Source: JANQPX01 sp050633905
Lineage (GTDB): Bacteria; Pseudomonadota; Alphaproteobacteria; Geminicoccales; Geminicoccaceae
Length of the DNA stretch: 64,000 nucleotides
Direction of reading: 5' to 3'
Assembly: GCA_050633905.1 (NCBI GenBank)
Contig: JBOEHJ010000050.1
Coordinates: forward strand, 110,007-174,006
The position numbers and the translations under genes are program-made. Under the pieces are notes generated by a model. It was not told where the DNA came from. It worked only from the letters and a program-made list of their open reading frames with translations, and searched no databases. Shown here in pieces: positions 1 to 7,911 of the stretch; position 1 is the first letter of the stretch; each line of letters opens with the position of its first letter.

Positions 1-782
1 GCCAGGGGGCGGCCCATCAAGCTAGCGCCGTCCTTGACCTGCTTGACCAAGGTCTCATTACCTTCGGCAAGCTGGCCATCAGCGCGCCATAGATTGTTTT
101 CGAAACCCACCCGAACATGACCACCCAAGGCTGCCGCTGCCAGGGATGCAGCGCTTTCAACGGGGCCGAACGCGCAGATCGACCATGGGCAGGTCTGATC
201 ATGGTCGCGCAAGAAGGGCAGCAGATCATTGGCGCTGACCTCGGTGGGATCGACGTAACGACCGAGAACAAACAGGGCGAACGGCTTCTCCTGGGGGATG
301 ATGCCCCTCGTTCGAAACATCTCGTATCGCCGGACATCGTCAGTCGTATAGAGAATAAAATGGGGCGCGATGCCTTCTTCGCGTAACCATCGAAAGAAAC
401 TCTGGCCTCGTTCGATGTCCGTGTCGTCCTCGCTTGGGATGAGTTCACGGAGTGCAAGAGAGACTGATTGCGGGCGCAAGGCGCGAACGACGTCGATCTG
501 CTCATCCGGGCCATAGCGGCCAACAGCCTCCGTGGTGATCTGGATCACCATGCGCTCGCCGATGGCGCTTTTGATGGCCTCGATCGCCGCTTGGTAGCGA
601 TCAGGGTCGAGGGAATGGCCGTCCTCATCGTCACGCACATGGAGATGCAGCAGCGTCGCGCCTTGATCGGCGACGCGCAAGGCCTCGGCGGCGAGTTCAT
701 CGGGTGTTAAAGGTAGCTTAGGATGATCCGCTTTGGTCCGCCTAGCGCCATTTGGGGCCGACATCAAGATAAGGGGGCTCAT
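1..782 (-). CDS. BKACE-family (DUF849) 3-keto acid cleavage enzyme, 3' end outside window
   Basis: About 260 residues are visible; the C-terminus lies beyond the left edge. BKACE enzymes condense a beta-keto acid with acetyl-CoA and release acetoacetate plus a new acyl-CoA; the type member is 3-keto-5-aminohexanoate cleavage enzyme. The zinc-binding pattern is visible: H46 and H48 in HLHVRDD near the N-terminus, and E228 in the GFEN motif, close to the family's spacing. The ATG at 782 follows a GGAGAGG ribosome site. The gene is divergent from the MFS gene to its right. Family is confident; the substrate (a carnitine-type or amino-keto acid is common) cannot be told from sequence. Confidence 0.9.
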   Translation of the reverse strand, partial: MSPLILMSAPNGARRTKADHPKLPLTPDELAAEALRVADQGATLLHLHVRDDEDGHSLDPDRYQAAIEAIKSAIGERMVIQITTEAVGRYGPDEQIDVVRALRPQSVSLALRELIPSEDDTDIERGQSFFRWLREEGIAPHFILYTTDDVRRYEMFRTRGIIPQEKPFALFVLGRYVDPTEVSANDLLPFLRDHDQTCPWSICAFGPVESAASLAAAALGGHVRVGFENNLWRADGQLAEGNETLVKQVKDGASLMGRPL

Positions 783-796
783 GGCATTCCTCTCCA

Positions 797-928
797 TTAT
801 TGATCCCACCATCCATAAGTCATTGACACCGCCGGCGCCAAGTCGGCAACTTCGCGCAGGGCGCCCTCGATATCAGCACCTTCTTGTTCCGAAAGCAGCG
901 TAGATGAAACACTCGGCATCAACGTCAC
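797..928 (-). pseudogene. Possible gene remnant or small ORF upstream of the BKACE gene
   Basis: A leftward frame of 43 codons ends 14 nt before the BKACE start. Its peptide (ending AVSMTYGWWDQ) and codon choice look like real coding sequence, yet no well-placed ribosome site is visible and the frame runs into the MFS gene on the other strand. It may be the 3' remnant of a gene once co-transcribed with the BKACE gene. No family recognised. The rest of the 783-1010 gap should hold the two divergent promoters. Confidence 0.25.
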
Positions 929-1010
929 CGAAACGCCGCTGCCGCCTCCTTGAGACGATCCCAGCCTGCAGGTGGTCAGGCAGGACCGCCTGGTACAACG
1001 ACGCCCGCTC

Positions 1011-2180
1011 GTGACGGCAAAAAACCCAAAAATATGGTCGCCGATCCTTGCTGGCTGCTGTGCAACCCTGCTGGGCATCGGTCTGCAGCGCTTTGCCTAT
1101 GGACCGATCCTACCTGCCATGGTGGAGGAAGGCTGGCTCGCCGCCGCGCCGGCTGGGATGCTGGGTGCGGCGAACCTTGCCGGCTATCTAGTCGGTGCCT
1201 TTACTGCTGGCATGGTGGCACGCGCTTTTGGCGTGGTCTGGGCCCTTCGCCTCAGCATGATCGCTGCGGTGATCGGTTTTGCCCTTTGTGCCATCGATGG
1301 CGGTTTTTTTTGGTTCTTGCCCTGGCGCATTCTTGCAGGGCTGACGGGGGGCGTGTTGATGGTCCTTGCAGGACCTTCCGTGCAGTCGGTGGTGGCGCCC
1401 GAGAAGCGGAACCTGGCTTCCGGCCTGGTGATTACCGGCGTCGGTCTCGGCATCATCGTCAGTTCCTTGCTGGTGCCCGCCATCCTTCCCCTTGGCCTCA
1501 CTGCGACCTGGCTCGCCTTGGCTCTCGTAGCTCTTTTCTTGACGTTGCTGACTTGGAGAATCTGGCCGGATGTGCCGGCGCCGAAACCCGCCACGCGTAG
1601 CGGGCCACCTTTGCCCAACGGCGGTAGGATGATGTTGACCATCTATGGATTCGCTGGCTTTGCTGGCACGGCGCATATGGTCTTCTGGCCGGATTTTGTC
1701 GCGCGCGGCCTTGGTCTCGGCACCGAAGCGGGCGCATTCTCCTGGCTGGTCTATGGTGTTGCCGCTGCTCTGGGCGGCGTCATCTTCAGCCGTCTTGCAG
1801 ATTGGTTCGGTGCAGGCCATGCGATCACGTTTGCTTTGGCGATCCAGGCTGCATCGCTGATCTTGCCGTTGCTATGGACCAGCCCGCTCGCCCTTGGGAT
1901 TTCCGGTGCCGGCGCTGGAGTCACGGTGCTGGGCATCACGGCCCTTGGCCTGGTACGCTCGCGTGAGCTTGGCGGCGACGGGGCATCGCGCCTTTGGCGC
2001 CTTGCAACCGCGATCTGGGGTGTGACGACGGCAGTCGCGGGATTCTTGCTGTCCGCATTGTTGGCGATGACGGACAGTCACCTGCCCATGTTTGTCGTTG
2101 GCCTAACAGCCGCCCTTATCGCTTTAGCTTTGGCGTGTTGGCCGAAAGGACAGCGATTCTCGGTCTCAAATAGCGGCTAA
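1011..2180 (+). CDS. YbfB/YjiJ-family MFS transporter
   Basis: About 390 residues forming roughly twelve hydrophobic segments. The N-terminal stretch (PILAGCCATLLGIGLQRFAY followed by GPILPAM) is typical of the YbfB/YjiJ group, inner-membrane transporters of unknown substrate. The start is uncertain: there is no ATG near the N-terminus and no strong ribosome site; GTG codons lie at 972 and 1011, and an in-frame stop at 951 bounds the gene. I prefer 1011 because the protein then begins just before the first membrane segment. The neighbouring BKACE gene is divergent and may share regulation. Confidence 0.85.
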   Translation: MTAKNPKIWSPILAGCCATLLGIGLQRFAYGPILPAMVEEGWLAAAPAGMLGAANLAGYLVGAFTAGMVARAFGVVWALRLSMIAAVIGFALCAIDGGFFWFLPWRILAGLTGGVLMVLAGPSVQSVVAPEKRNLASGLVITGVGLGIIVSSLLVPAILPLGLTATWLALALVALFLTLLTWRIWPDVPAPKPATRSGPPLPNGGRMMLTIYGFAGFAGTAHMVFWPDFVARGLGLGTEAGAFSWLVYGVAAALGGVIFSRLADWFGAGHAITFALAIQAASLILPLLWTSPLALGISGAGAGVTVLGITALGLVRSRELGGDGASRLWRLATAIWGVTTAVAGFLLSALLAMTDSHLPMFVVGLTAALIALALACWPKGQRFSVSNSG

Positions 2181-2187
2181 GGCGTCC

Positions 2188-2727
2188 TTAGCCGGCTTCG
2201 TGCTCTCTCAATCTTGGGATCAGCTCGGCAAAATTGCACGGACGATGGCGGCTATCGAGCTGCGCCTTCAAAATCTCGTCCCAGCCGTCTTTGCAGGCGC
2301 CGGTCGATCCGGGTAGTGCAAAGAGATAGGTTCCTTTGGCAACACCTGCCGTGGCTCTTGATTGCAGTGCCGAGGTGCCGATTTTTTGAAAGCTGACCAT
2401 GCGAAACATCTCGCCGAAGCCTGGGATCATTTTTTCTGCAGCCCTCTCCAAGGCCTCCGGCGTGATGTCGCGTCCAGTGACGCCAGTCCCGCCGGTACTG
2501 ATCACGACTTCGATGCCCGGGTTGTTAATCCAGTCGGTCAATTGCCCTGCGATTTGTTCGGGATCATCTTTGACAAGGCTCCGGTCTGCCAGATCGTGGC
2601 CTGCTTGGGTCAGTCGGTCGACCAGAAGATCGCCCGAACGGTCATCATCAAGACTACGGCTATCGGAAACGGTGAGCACCGCGATCCGAAGTGGCTGGAA
2701 CGGCAGGCTTTCATCAATTCCAGCCAT
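2188..2727 (-). CDS. moaB: Molybdenum cofactor biosynthesis protein MoaB/MogA type
   Basis: 179 residues, the usual length. The molybdopterin-binding fold is shown by AVLTVSDSRSLDDDRSGD near the N-terminus and by STGGTGVTGRDITPEAL in the middle. Proteins of this family adenylylate molybdopterin before metal insertion, in the cytosol. It ends a few bases from the MFS stop (convergent). The lytic transglycosylase gene lies just upstream on the same strand. A molybdenum hydroxylase is encoded at 29-33 kb in this window, but this gene is probably a housekeeping copy. Confidence 0.9.
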   Translation of the reverse strand: MAGIDESLPFQPLRIAVLTVSDSRSLDDDRSGDLLVDRLTQAGHDLADRSLVKDDPEQIAGQLTDWINNPGIEVVISTGGTGVTGRDITPEALERAAEKMIPGFGEMFRMVSFQKIGTSALQSRATAGVAKGTYLFALPGSTGACKDGWDEILKAQLDSRHRPCNFAELIPRLREHEAG

Positions 2728-2786
2728 GATGAACCCGGCGCTTCAGGACCTTAAAGAATAAGTAGCCCCCGGGAATGGCCAGTCCC

Positions 2787-4601
2787 CTAGCCTTGAGCGC
2801 GGTCGGTATCGGCATAGAGAAGGGGCTCCTCGTCGAAGGCTTGGTAGCCGGGCCAGTCATTCCCAGCCATCGCCTCTAGTGACGGCAGCGGCTGACCGAG
2901 TCGGGCACGGTAGTTCCAAAGGTTAGCCAAAACCTTCTTCACGTAAACCCTGGTCTCGGTAAAAGGGATCATTTCTAGAAACATCATCGGGTCGCGATCG
3001 AGATTGAAGGCGTCACGCCACTGGGAGACACGGCCAGGACCCGCATTGTAGCCAGCCGCGATAAACATCAGATTGTCGTTGATGCCATCCCTGTTCAAGA
3101 GTTCCTGAAGATAGGCCTGGCCAAAGGTGATCGCGGTTTCCGGATCGAACAGATGCTTGGTGCTCTTGAGCGTCAGATTAGTCCGTTTAGCAATGTATTT
3201 GGCCGTGCCTGGCATGACCTGCATGAGACCAAGCGCACCCACATAGCTTTCTGCGGAGGGATCGAAGCCGCTTTCGGCACGGATGATCGAGAAAACCAAC
3301 GCGCGATCGACACGATAGCCTTTATGGGGTTCCCAGCTCGGCATCGGGTAGAAGGCGTCGAGATGGACATCGCCCTTATAGCCTAGCCGATGGGCTAGCC
3401 GCATTTCGACGGACGGCAGGTGTAAGTTCTGCGCAAGTTTCAAAAGTCCGGCGGTGAGGGTCGACTTGGCACTCGCTGCGAGCGTGCGCAGCTCTTTCTC
3501 AGCGAGATCATGGCGGTCGATTTGTGCAAGAGCGGTCGCACGCTGTGCTGCGGGATAGCGCACCAGGATCTCGGCGACATCGTCCTGGACCTTGGTGGCC
3601 CTCTTATGGTCGATCGGCATGCCTAAGCGCTGGCGGGCGAGCAGGCCGTAGAAATGTCGGGGATATCTAGCCGCAATGGTCAAAAAATGCTGCGCACGCC
3701 TGGTCTTGAAGCCCACGGCACGGGCGGTCCAATAGGCAGCACGGGCTCGTTCGCCTTGATCAGCCTTAGTCGCCTCGGCAAGCTTGGCGAGATGCGCCGA
3801 TGCCGTGTTGATATCACCGATCCGCCAAGCGCTGATGCCGACAGTCCAATGCATCTCTGGAACGATATGGCCGGAACGGTGGGCAGCCTTCCTCGCTTGA
3901 TTGAAAGCTGCCCTGAACTGCCGCTTTCTGAAGTAAGCGCGCGACACAGCCCAGCGAGCGATGTCCGCTTCGACCGTATCGATGATGTCATGTAGATCCT
4001 GCTGGCCGAAAAGGCGTTTGGCTTCGTCAATGCGCCCACGATCGCCCATACGATCGAGGTCGCGGAGCCACGCCTGAACGACGGTTTCCCTCGCCTCCGA
4101 GCGGCGTAGCGAGGAGCGATAGCGCACACGGATCAATTCCTGAGATTGCTGCCCGCTGCCTGTCATATATCCCTTGGCAGGCTTGGTGGGTGAGTTGGCA
4201 CCTCTTGGGCGACGTTTGAGCGCTAACTTATAGATCTTGTTTGCACCGGGATGATCGCTGTAGCGATCCAGCCAGCCCGCCAGTTCCTTGTAGGAGGAAC
4301 GATAGGCGGTGGGGTGCATGTAGCGTTGATACTGGACATGTCCGAGAAGGGTTTCGCTGTTCAAGCGGCCCAGAAGGGCGTCCGCTGCTTTCCAGGCACC
4401 GACCCGCTGAAGATCAAAAATCTCTTTATAGAGAAGCACGTCACGCTGACTAAGTGGCGTCCTCGGTGCGCTTTCGGCACGATAGGCTGGATCTGCGGTT
4501 CCTAATCCGGCGATTTGTATGCCTTCGGATGCGTCGGCGACAGGAGTCGCACCAAGTAATGCTGAAGCAATCAGAGCGAAAATTCGTAAAGACCTGATCA
4601 T
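2787..4601 (-). CDS. slt: Soluble lytic murein transglycosylase (Slt70-like)
   Basis: About 604 residues from the ATG at 4601, which opens a clear signal peptide (IRSLRIFALIASALL, then an Ala-rich cleavage region). A GTG at 4637 would add 12 residues before it and is less likely. A long helical region is followed by a C-terminal SLT domain: the catalytic glutamate lies in IIRAESGFD (E455 counted from the GTG), then GLMQVMPGTA and AAGYNAGPGRV. It cleaves periplasmic peptidoglycan glycan strands to 1,6-anhydro-muropeptides. The upstream gap (4638-4709) is strikingly AT-rich and probably carries its promoter. Confidence 0.93.
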   Translation of the reverse strand: MIRSLRIFALIASALLGATPVADASEGIQIAGLGTADPAYRAESAPRTPLSQRDVLLYKEIFDLQRVGAWKAADALLGRLNSETLLGHVQYQRYMHPTAYRSSYKELAGWLDRYSDHPGANKIYKLALKRRPRGANSPTKPAKGYMTGSGQQSQELIRVRYRSSLRRSEARETVVQAWLRDLDRMGDRGRIDEAKRLFGQQDLHDIIDTVEADIARWAVSRAYFRKRQFRAAFNQARKAAHRSGHIVPEMHWTVGISAWRIGDINTASAHLAKLAEATKADQGERARAAYWTARAVGFKTRRAQHFLTIAARYPRHFYGLLARQRLGMPIDHKRATKVQDDVAEILVRYPAAQRATALAQIDRHDLAEKELRTLAASAKSTLTAGLLKLAQNLHLPSVEMRLAHRLGYKGDVHLDAFYPMPSWEPHKGYRVDRALVFSIIRAESGFDPSAESYVGALGLMQVMPGTAKYIAKRTNLTLKSTKHLFDPETAITFGQAYLQELLNRDGINDNLMFIAAGYNAGPGRVSQWRDAFNLDRDPMMFLEMIPFTETRVYVKKVLANLWNYRARLGQPLPSLEAMAGNDWPGYQAFDEEPLLYADTDRAQG

Positions 4602-4709
4602 CTGGGCAATCCGTTTTTTGCTTGTTGTCCCAGACACTAATTGAGAATTCGCTCAATTGAAAGTTAATGAAGTGAATTTATTTATTTTGTTGTTAACAGT
4701 AAATGTTTA

Positions 4710-5636
4710 TCATTCATTAATATATTTGTGAATCGTAAGAAGATCCCGCCAGGAAAATCGTTTTTGTGCTGGCTGGCGCAGTAAATACGCTGGGTGAAAC
4801 ATCACGATGGCCGGAATGTCGCCATCTTGGCGGGTGCTATAGGTAAACGGACGGCCACGTAATTTCGTAACGCCTTGGGTCATGCCGAGGAGCGCACGAG
4901 CAGCGATGCCGCCGACAAACACCAGGAGCTTGGGCCGGATCAGCTCGATCTGGCGCTCCAGAAACGGCTGGCAAATCGCGATTTCGGCCGCCGTCGGGCT
5001 GCGATTGCCGGGCGGGCGCCAATAAATGACATTGGTGATGTAGACCTTGGTGCGATCGAGCCCGATGGTTGCCAGCATGCGATCCAGAAGCTGGCCGCTG
5101 GGTCCGACGAAGGGCTTTCCCTGTCGATCCTCCTGCGCACCTGGCGCTTCGCCAATCAGCATGGTGTCAGCTTCGGGATTACCATCGGCAAAGCAAAGAT
5201 TGATGGCGGTTTCTTTGAGAGGGCATCCATCAAAACCGTGGAGTGCTTCTTCAAGCTCTTTCAAGCTGTTGCAAGACGCTGCTAGTGCTCTTGCGGTATC
5301 GGCCATGCCACCAAGGTCAAGGGTTGGCGACGAGGTTCCTGATGACGCTTCTGCAGCAATTGGCCGTGGCACCTCATGGGCTTCGTCGTGATCAAGAACC
5401 CAGCTTGGCGGCCCTTCAGTTGTGGGTTGGCTGGTTGTTGTTGCCACAGAAGGGCCGGTGATCCCTTGGGTTTGTCGTCGGACGCTAACGCTGTCGGAAA
5501 CGCTCTCTTCAGCGAGGCCAAAGCGATCGGTCGCTTGCTCGTCAACGAGATCCGCAACCCCCATCATCGCATACCATTCAAGCCAGGCGACGATGTCCGG
5601 ATGTTTTTTCACGATTGGGGTCGAGGCGTCTTTCAT
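4710..5636 (-). CDS. Family-4 uracil-DNA glycosylase
   Basis: About 308 residues from the ATG at 5636; a GTG at 5675 would add 13. The first ~120 residues are variable and low in conservation; the catalytic domain follows, with GEAPGAQEDRQGKPFVG (uracil pocket), the TNVIYWRPPGNR segment and the C-terminal MFHPAYLLR motif. Family-4 enzymes excise uracil from DNA and hold a 4Fe-4S cluster; several cysteines are present (in GFDGCPLK and ICQPFL among others), but I could not assign all four ligands. It is divergent from the ETF-QO gene. Confidence 0.92.
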   Translation of the reverse strand: MKDASTPIVKKHPDIVAWLEWYAMMGVADLVDEQATDRFGLAEESVSDSVSVRRQTQGITGPSVATTTSQPTTEGPPSWVLDHDEAHEVPRPIAAEASSGTSSPTLDLGGMADTARALAASCNSLKELEEALHGFDGCPLKETAINLCFADGNPEADTMLIGEAPGAQEDRQGKPFVGPSGQLLDRMLATIGLDRTKVYITNVIYWRPPGNRSPTAAEIAICQPFLERQIELIRPKLLVFVGGIAARALLGMTQGVTKLRGRPFTYSTRQDGDIPAIVMFHPAYLLRQPAQKRFSWRDLLTIHKYINE

Positions 5637-5847
5637 TGTTTTATGACCAGTTATTCCATGTTCTTGGCCGTCCACAGGGCGTCATGTCGCAGACGTGACC
5701 TTCCCTTGAGCCCAACAAGGGGTTTCTTGTTAACATTCACCAGCTAAATTGCCAGGTGGATGTCAGTCATCCCTTCTGGCTCTTTACCCTTAGTTAAGGA
5801 TCAGTGAAAGGGATTTGCGATTTCTGGTAAGCGATATTGAGGGCGCG

Positions 5848-7479
5848 ATGGAACGAGAGAGCATGGAATTTGATGTGGTGATCGTTGGGGGCGGACCTGC
5901 GGGTCTGGCTGCTGCGATCAGGTTGCGTCAGCTCGGAGCCGAGCAAGATCGAGAAATATCGGTCTGCGTCGTCGAAAAAGCGGCGGAACTCGGTGCCCAC
6001 ACTCTCTCAGGTGCTGTCCTCGAACCTCGAGCGCTCAATGAGCTTATTCCTGACTGGAAGGAAAAGGGAGCACCGCTTAATACCCCAGTGACCGAAGATC
6101 GCTTTCTATTCTTGACCGAGAAGCGTGCGATCAAGATGCCGACGCCGCCGCAAATGCATAATGACGGTAATTACATCGTCAGCATGGGACGTGTGGTGAA
6201 ATGGCTGGGCGAACAGGCGGAGGCGTTGGGCGCTGAAGTCTATCCAGGTTTCGCCGCTGCTGAAGTGCTCTACAACGACGATGGTAGCGTCAAAGGAATT
6301 GCAACCGGTGATATGGGGTTGGACCGGGACGGCAAGCCTAAAGATAACCACGAGCCAGGCATGGAGTTACATGGCCGTTACACGTTGTTTGCCGAGGGAT
6401 GCCGTGGCTCGCTGACCAAGCAAGTCGAGGAAAAATTCAGCCTTCGCGACGGCGATCCGCAAACCTATGCCATTGGCATCAAGGAACTTTGGGAGGTTGA
6501 TCCCGCCAAGCACCAACCTGGTCGGACGGTGCATTCGGTCGGCTGGCCGATGGATATGCAAACCTATGGCGGTTCCTTTCTCTATCACCTCGAGGATAAC
6601 CAAGTCGCCGTCGGCTTCGTCGTCGCCCTCGACTATCAGAATCCCTATCTCTCACCGTTCGAGGAATTTCAGCGCTTCAAGGCCCACCCCGCCATCAAAG
6701 ATCTCTTCGAAGGGGGGCGTCGGGTCTGCTATGGCGCACGCGCCCTGAATGAAGGAGGGTTGCAATCCCTGCCCAAGCTCATTTTCCCGGGCGGTGCCTT
6801 GATCGGCTGCTCGGCGGGCTTCTTGAACGTGCCGAAGATCAAGGGCAACCATCTGGCGATGAAATCCGGAATGCTGGCCGCGGAAGCTGTTGCCAGTGCT
6901 CTCGTGCTTGAAACGCCGCCGCCTCAGTTAGATGCTTATCCCGAGGCGTTCAAATCATCTTGGGCCCATGAGGAGCTTCATCGCGCGAGGAACATTCGCC
7001 CGAGCTTCCACAAGGGCCTTTGGGCCGGGCTCGCCTATAGTGCGCTCGATACCTACCTGTTGCGCGGTAAGGCGCCTTGGACTTTCAAAAACCATGCTGA
7101 TCACACAGCGCTCAAGCCCAAAGATGACGTCAAGCCCATCGATTATCCGAAACCCGATGGTAAGCTAACCTTTGATCGCTTGTCCTCAGTCTATATCTCC
7201 AACACCAATCACGACGAGAATCAGCCCTGTCATCTGACGCTGAAAGATCAGTCTGTGCCGATCGAGACCAATCTCAGCCTCTATGATGCGCCCGAACAGC
7301 GCTATTGTCCGGCTGGGGTCTACGAGATCGTGCAGGATGATGATGGCAGTAACCCGCGTCTGCAGATCAATTATCAAAATTGTGTTCACTGCAAGACCTG
7401 TGACATCAAGGACCCATCACAGAACATCACCTGGGTCGTGCCCCAAGGAGGTGACGGTCCAAGCTATACAGGCATGTAG
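5848..7479 (+). CDS. Electron transfer flavoprotein-ubiquinone oxidoreductase
   Basis: About 543 residues. The FAD-binding motif VVIVGGGPAGLAAAIRL is at the N-terminus. The C-terminal 4Fe-4S ligands are one Cys in RYCPAGVYE and three in NCVHCKTCDIK. The enzyme passes electrons from ETF, reduced by acyl-CoA and other dehydrogenases, into the membrane quinone pool. The ATG at 5848 is chosen; a TTG at 5815 would add 11 residues. Length and motifs match the family fully. It stands alone, without etfAB nearby. Confidence 0.96.
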   Translation: MERESMEFDVVIVGGGPAGLAAAIRLRQLGAEQDREISVCVVEKAAELGAHTLSGAVLEPRALNELIPDWKEKGAPLNTPVTEDRFLFLTEKRAIKMPTPPQMHNDGNYIVSMGRVVKWLGEQAEALGAEVYPGFAAAEVLYNDDGSVKGIATGDMGLDRDGKPKDNHEPGMELHGRYTLFAEGCRGSLTKQVEEKFSLRDGDPQTYAIGIKELWEVDPAKHQPGRTVHSVGWPMDMQTYGGSFLYHLEDNQVAVGFVVALDYQNPYLSPFEEFQRFKAHPAIKDLFEGGRRVCYGARALNEGGLQSLPKLIFPGGALIGCSAGFLNVPKIKGNHLAMKSGMLAAEAVASALVLETPPPQLDAYPEAFKSSWAHEELHRARNIRPSFHKGLWAGLAYSALDTYLLRGKAPWTFKNHADHTALKPKDDVKPIDYPKPDGKLTFDRLSSVYISNTNHDENQPCHLTLKDQSVPIETNLSLYDAPEQRYCPAGVYEIVQDDDGSNPRLQINYQNCVHCKTCDIKDPSQNITWVVPQGGDGPSYTGM

Positions 7480-7497
7480 GACGCAGCTCATCGTCGC

Positions 7498-7520
7498 AGG
7501 CAGGACTTTGGTCCCTGCCT
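7498..7520 (+). terminator. Hairpin after the ETF-QO gene
   Basis: AGGCAGG pairs with CCTGCCT around a short loop, extended inward by two more pairs past a one-base bulge, 18 nt after the ETF-QO stop. No strong T-run follows, so termination efficiency is uncertain. Confidence 0.4.
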
Positions 7521-7610
7521 CGCCGATTTGATCTGGTGAATGCTCGATTTTGAAAGAGGGCCCGATAGGCCGACAGAAGAGAGCTTGATAGAGAGAATGA
7601 AGAATGAAGC

Positions 7611-7625
7611 GGGCGCAAAGCGCCC
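7611..7625 (-). terminator. Probable terminator of the small 7.7-kb gene
   Basis: A perfect GGGCGC/GCGCCC stem with a 3-nt loop lies 25 nt past the stop of the leftward small gene. The transcript then continues into a moderately T-rich stretch. Confidence 0.5.
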
Positions 7626-7650
7626 AGCAACGCCGCCTCAGTTAACCAGC

Positions 7651-7854
7651 TTAGATATCACCGAATGCAATCGGCTTGCCATCTTGTGCCATGATCATCT
7701 TGCCGCCCTCATCTTGGGCAGCTATGTAACGCCCATGACCAACCGCGGTGCCGACATACAAAACGGGTTTGACCTTCTTGCCTTCAAACGTCTTGCCCTC
7801 GCCACCGCTACCGCGAGCGGTCGGGTCGTTCTTACTCTTATTCGTCTGCAGCAT
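7651..7854 (-). CDS. Conserved small protein of unknown function
   Basis: 67 residues: a polar, low-complexity N-terminus (about 25 residues rich in Lys, Gly, Ser) and then a compact segment containing VKPVLYVGTAVGHGRYIAAQ. A GGAG ribosome site lies 7 nt before the ATG. The C-terminal part resembles small alphaproteobacterial proteins I have seen as hypotheticals, but I cannot name a family or function. It lies convergent to the ETF-QO gene and divergent from the TPR gene. A rightward overlapping frame (7540-7893) is judged a shadow. Confidence 0.7.
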   Translation of the reverse strand: MLQTNKSKNDPTARGSGGEGKTFEGKKVKPVLYVGTAVGHGRYIAAQDEGGKMIMAQDGKPIAFGDI

Positions 7855-7911
7855 CGTTCACTCCATATTATGTTGGCTAAGGTTCAGCGATGATCACGCA
7901 AGGAGACCATT

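Noticed and set aside
1188..1820. 210-codon leftward frame within the MFS gene
   Set aside because: Highly charged shadow of hydrophobic codons read in reverse; the MFS frame is clear.
7540..7893. 117-codon rightward frame over the small 7.7-kb gene
   Set aside because: The leftward frame has a good ribosome site, plausible protein sequence and a terminator; the rightward one does not.
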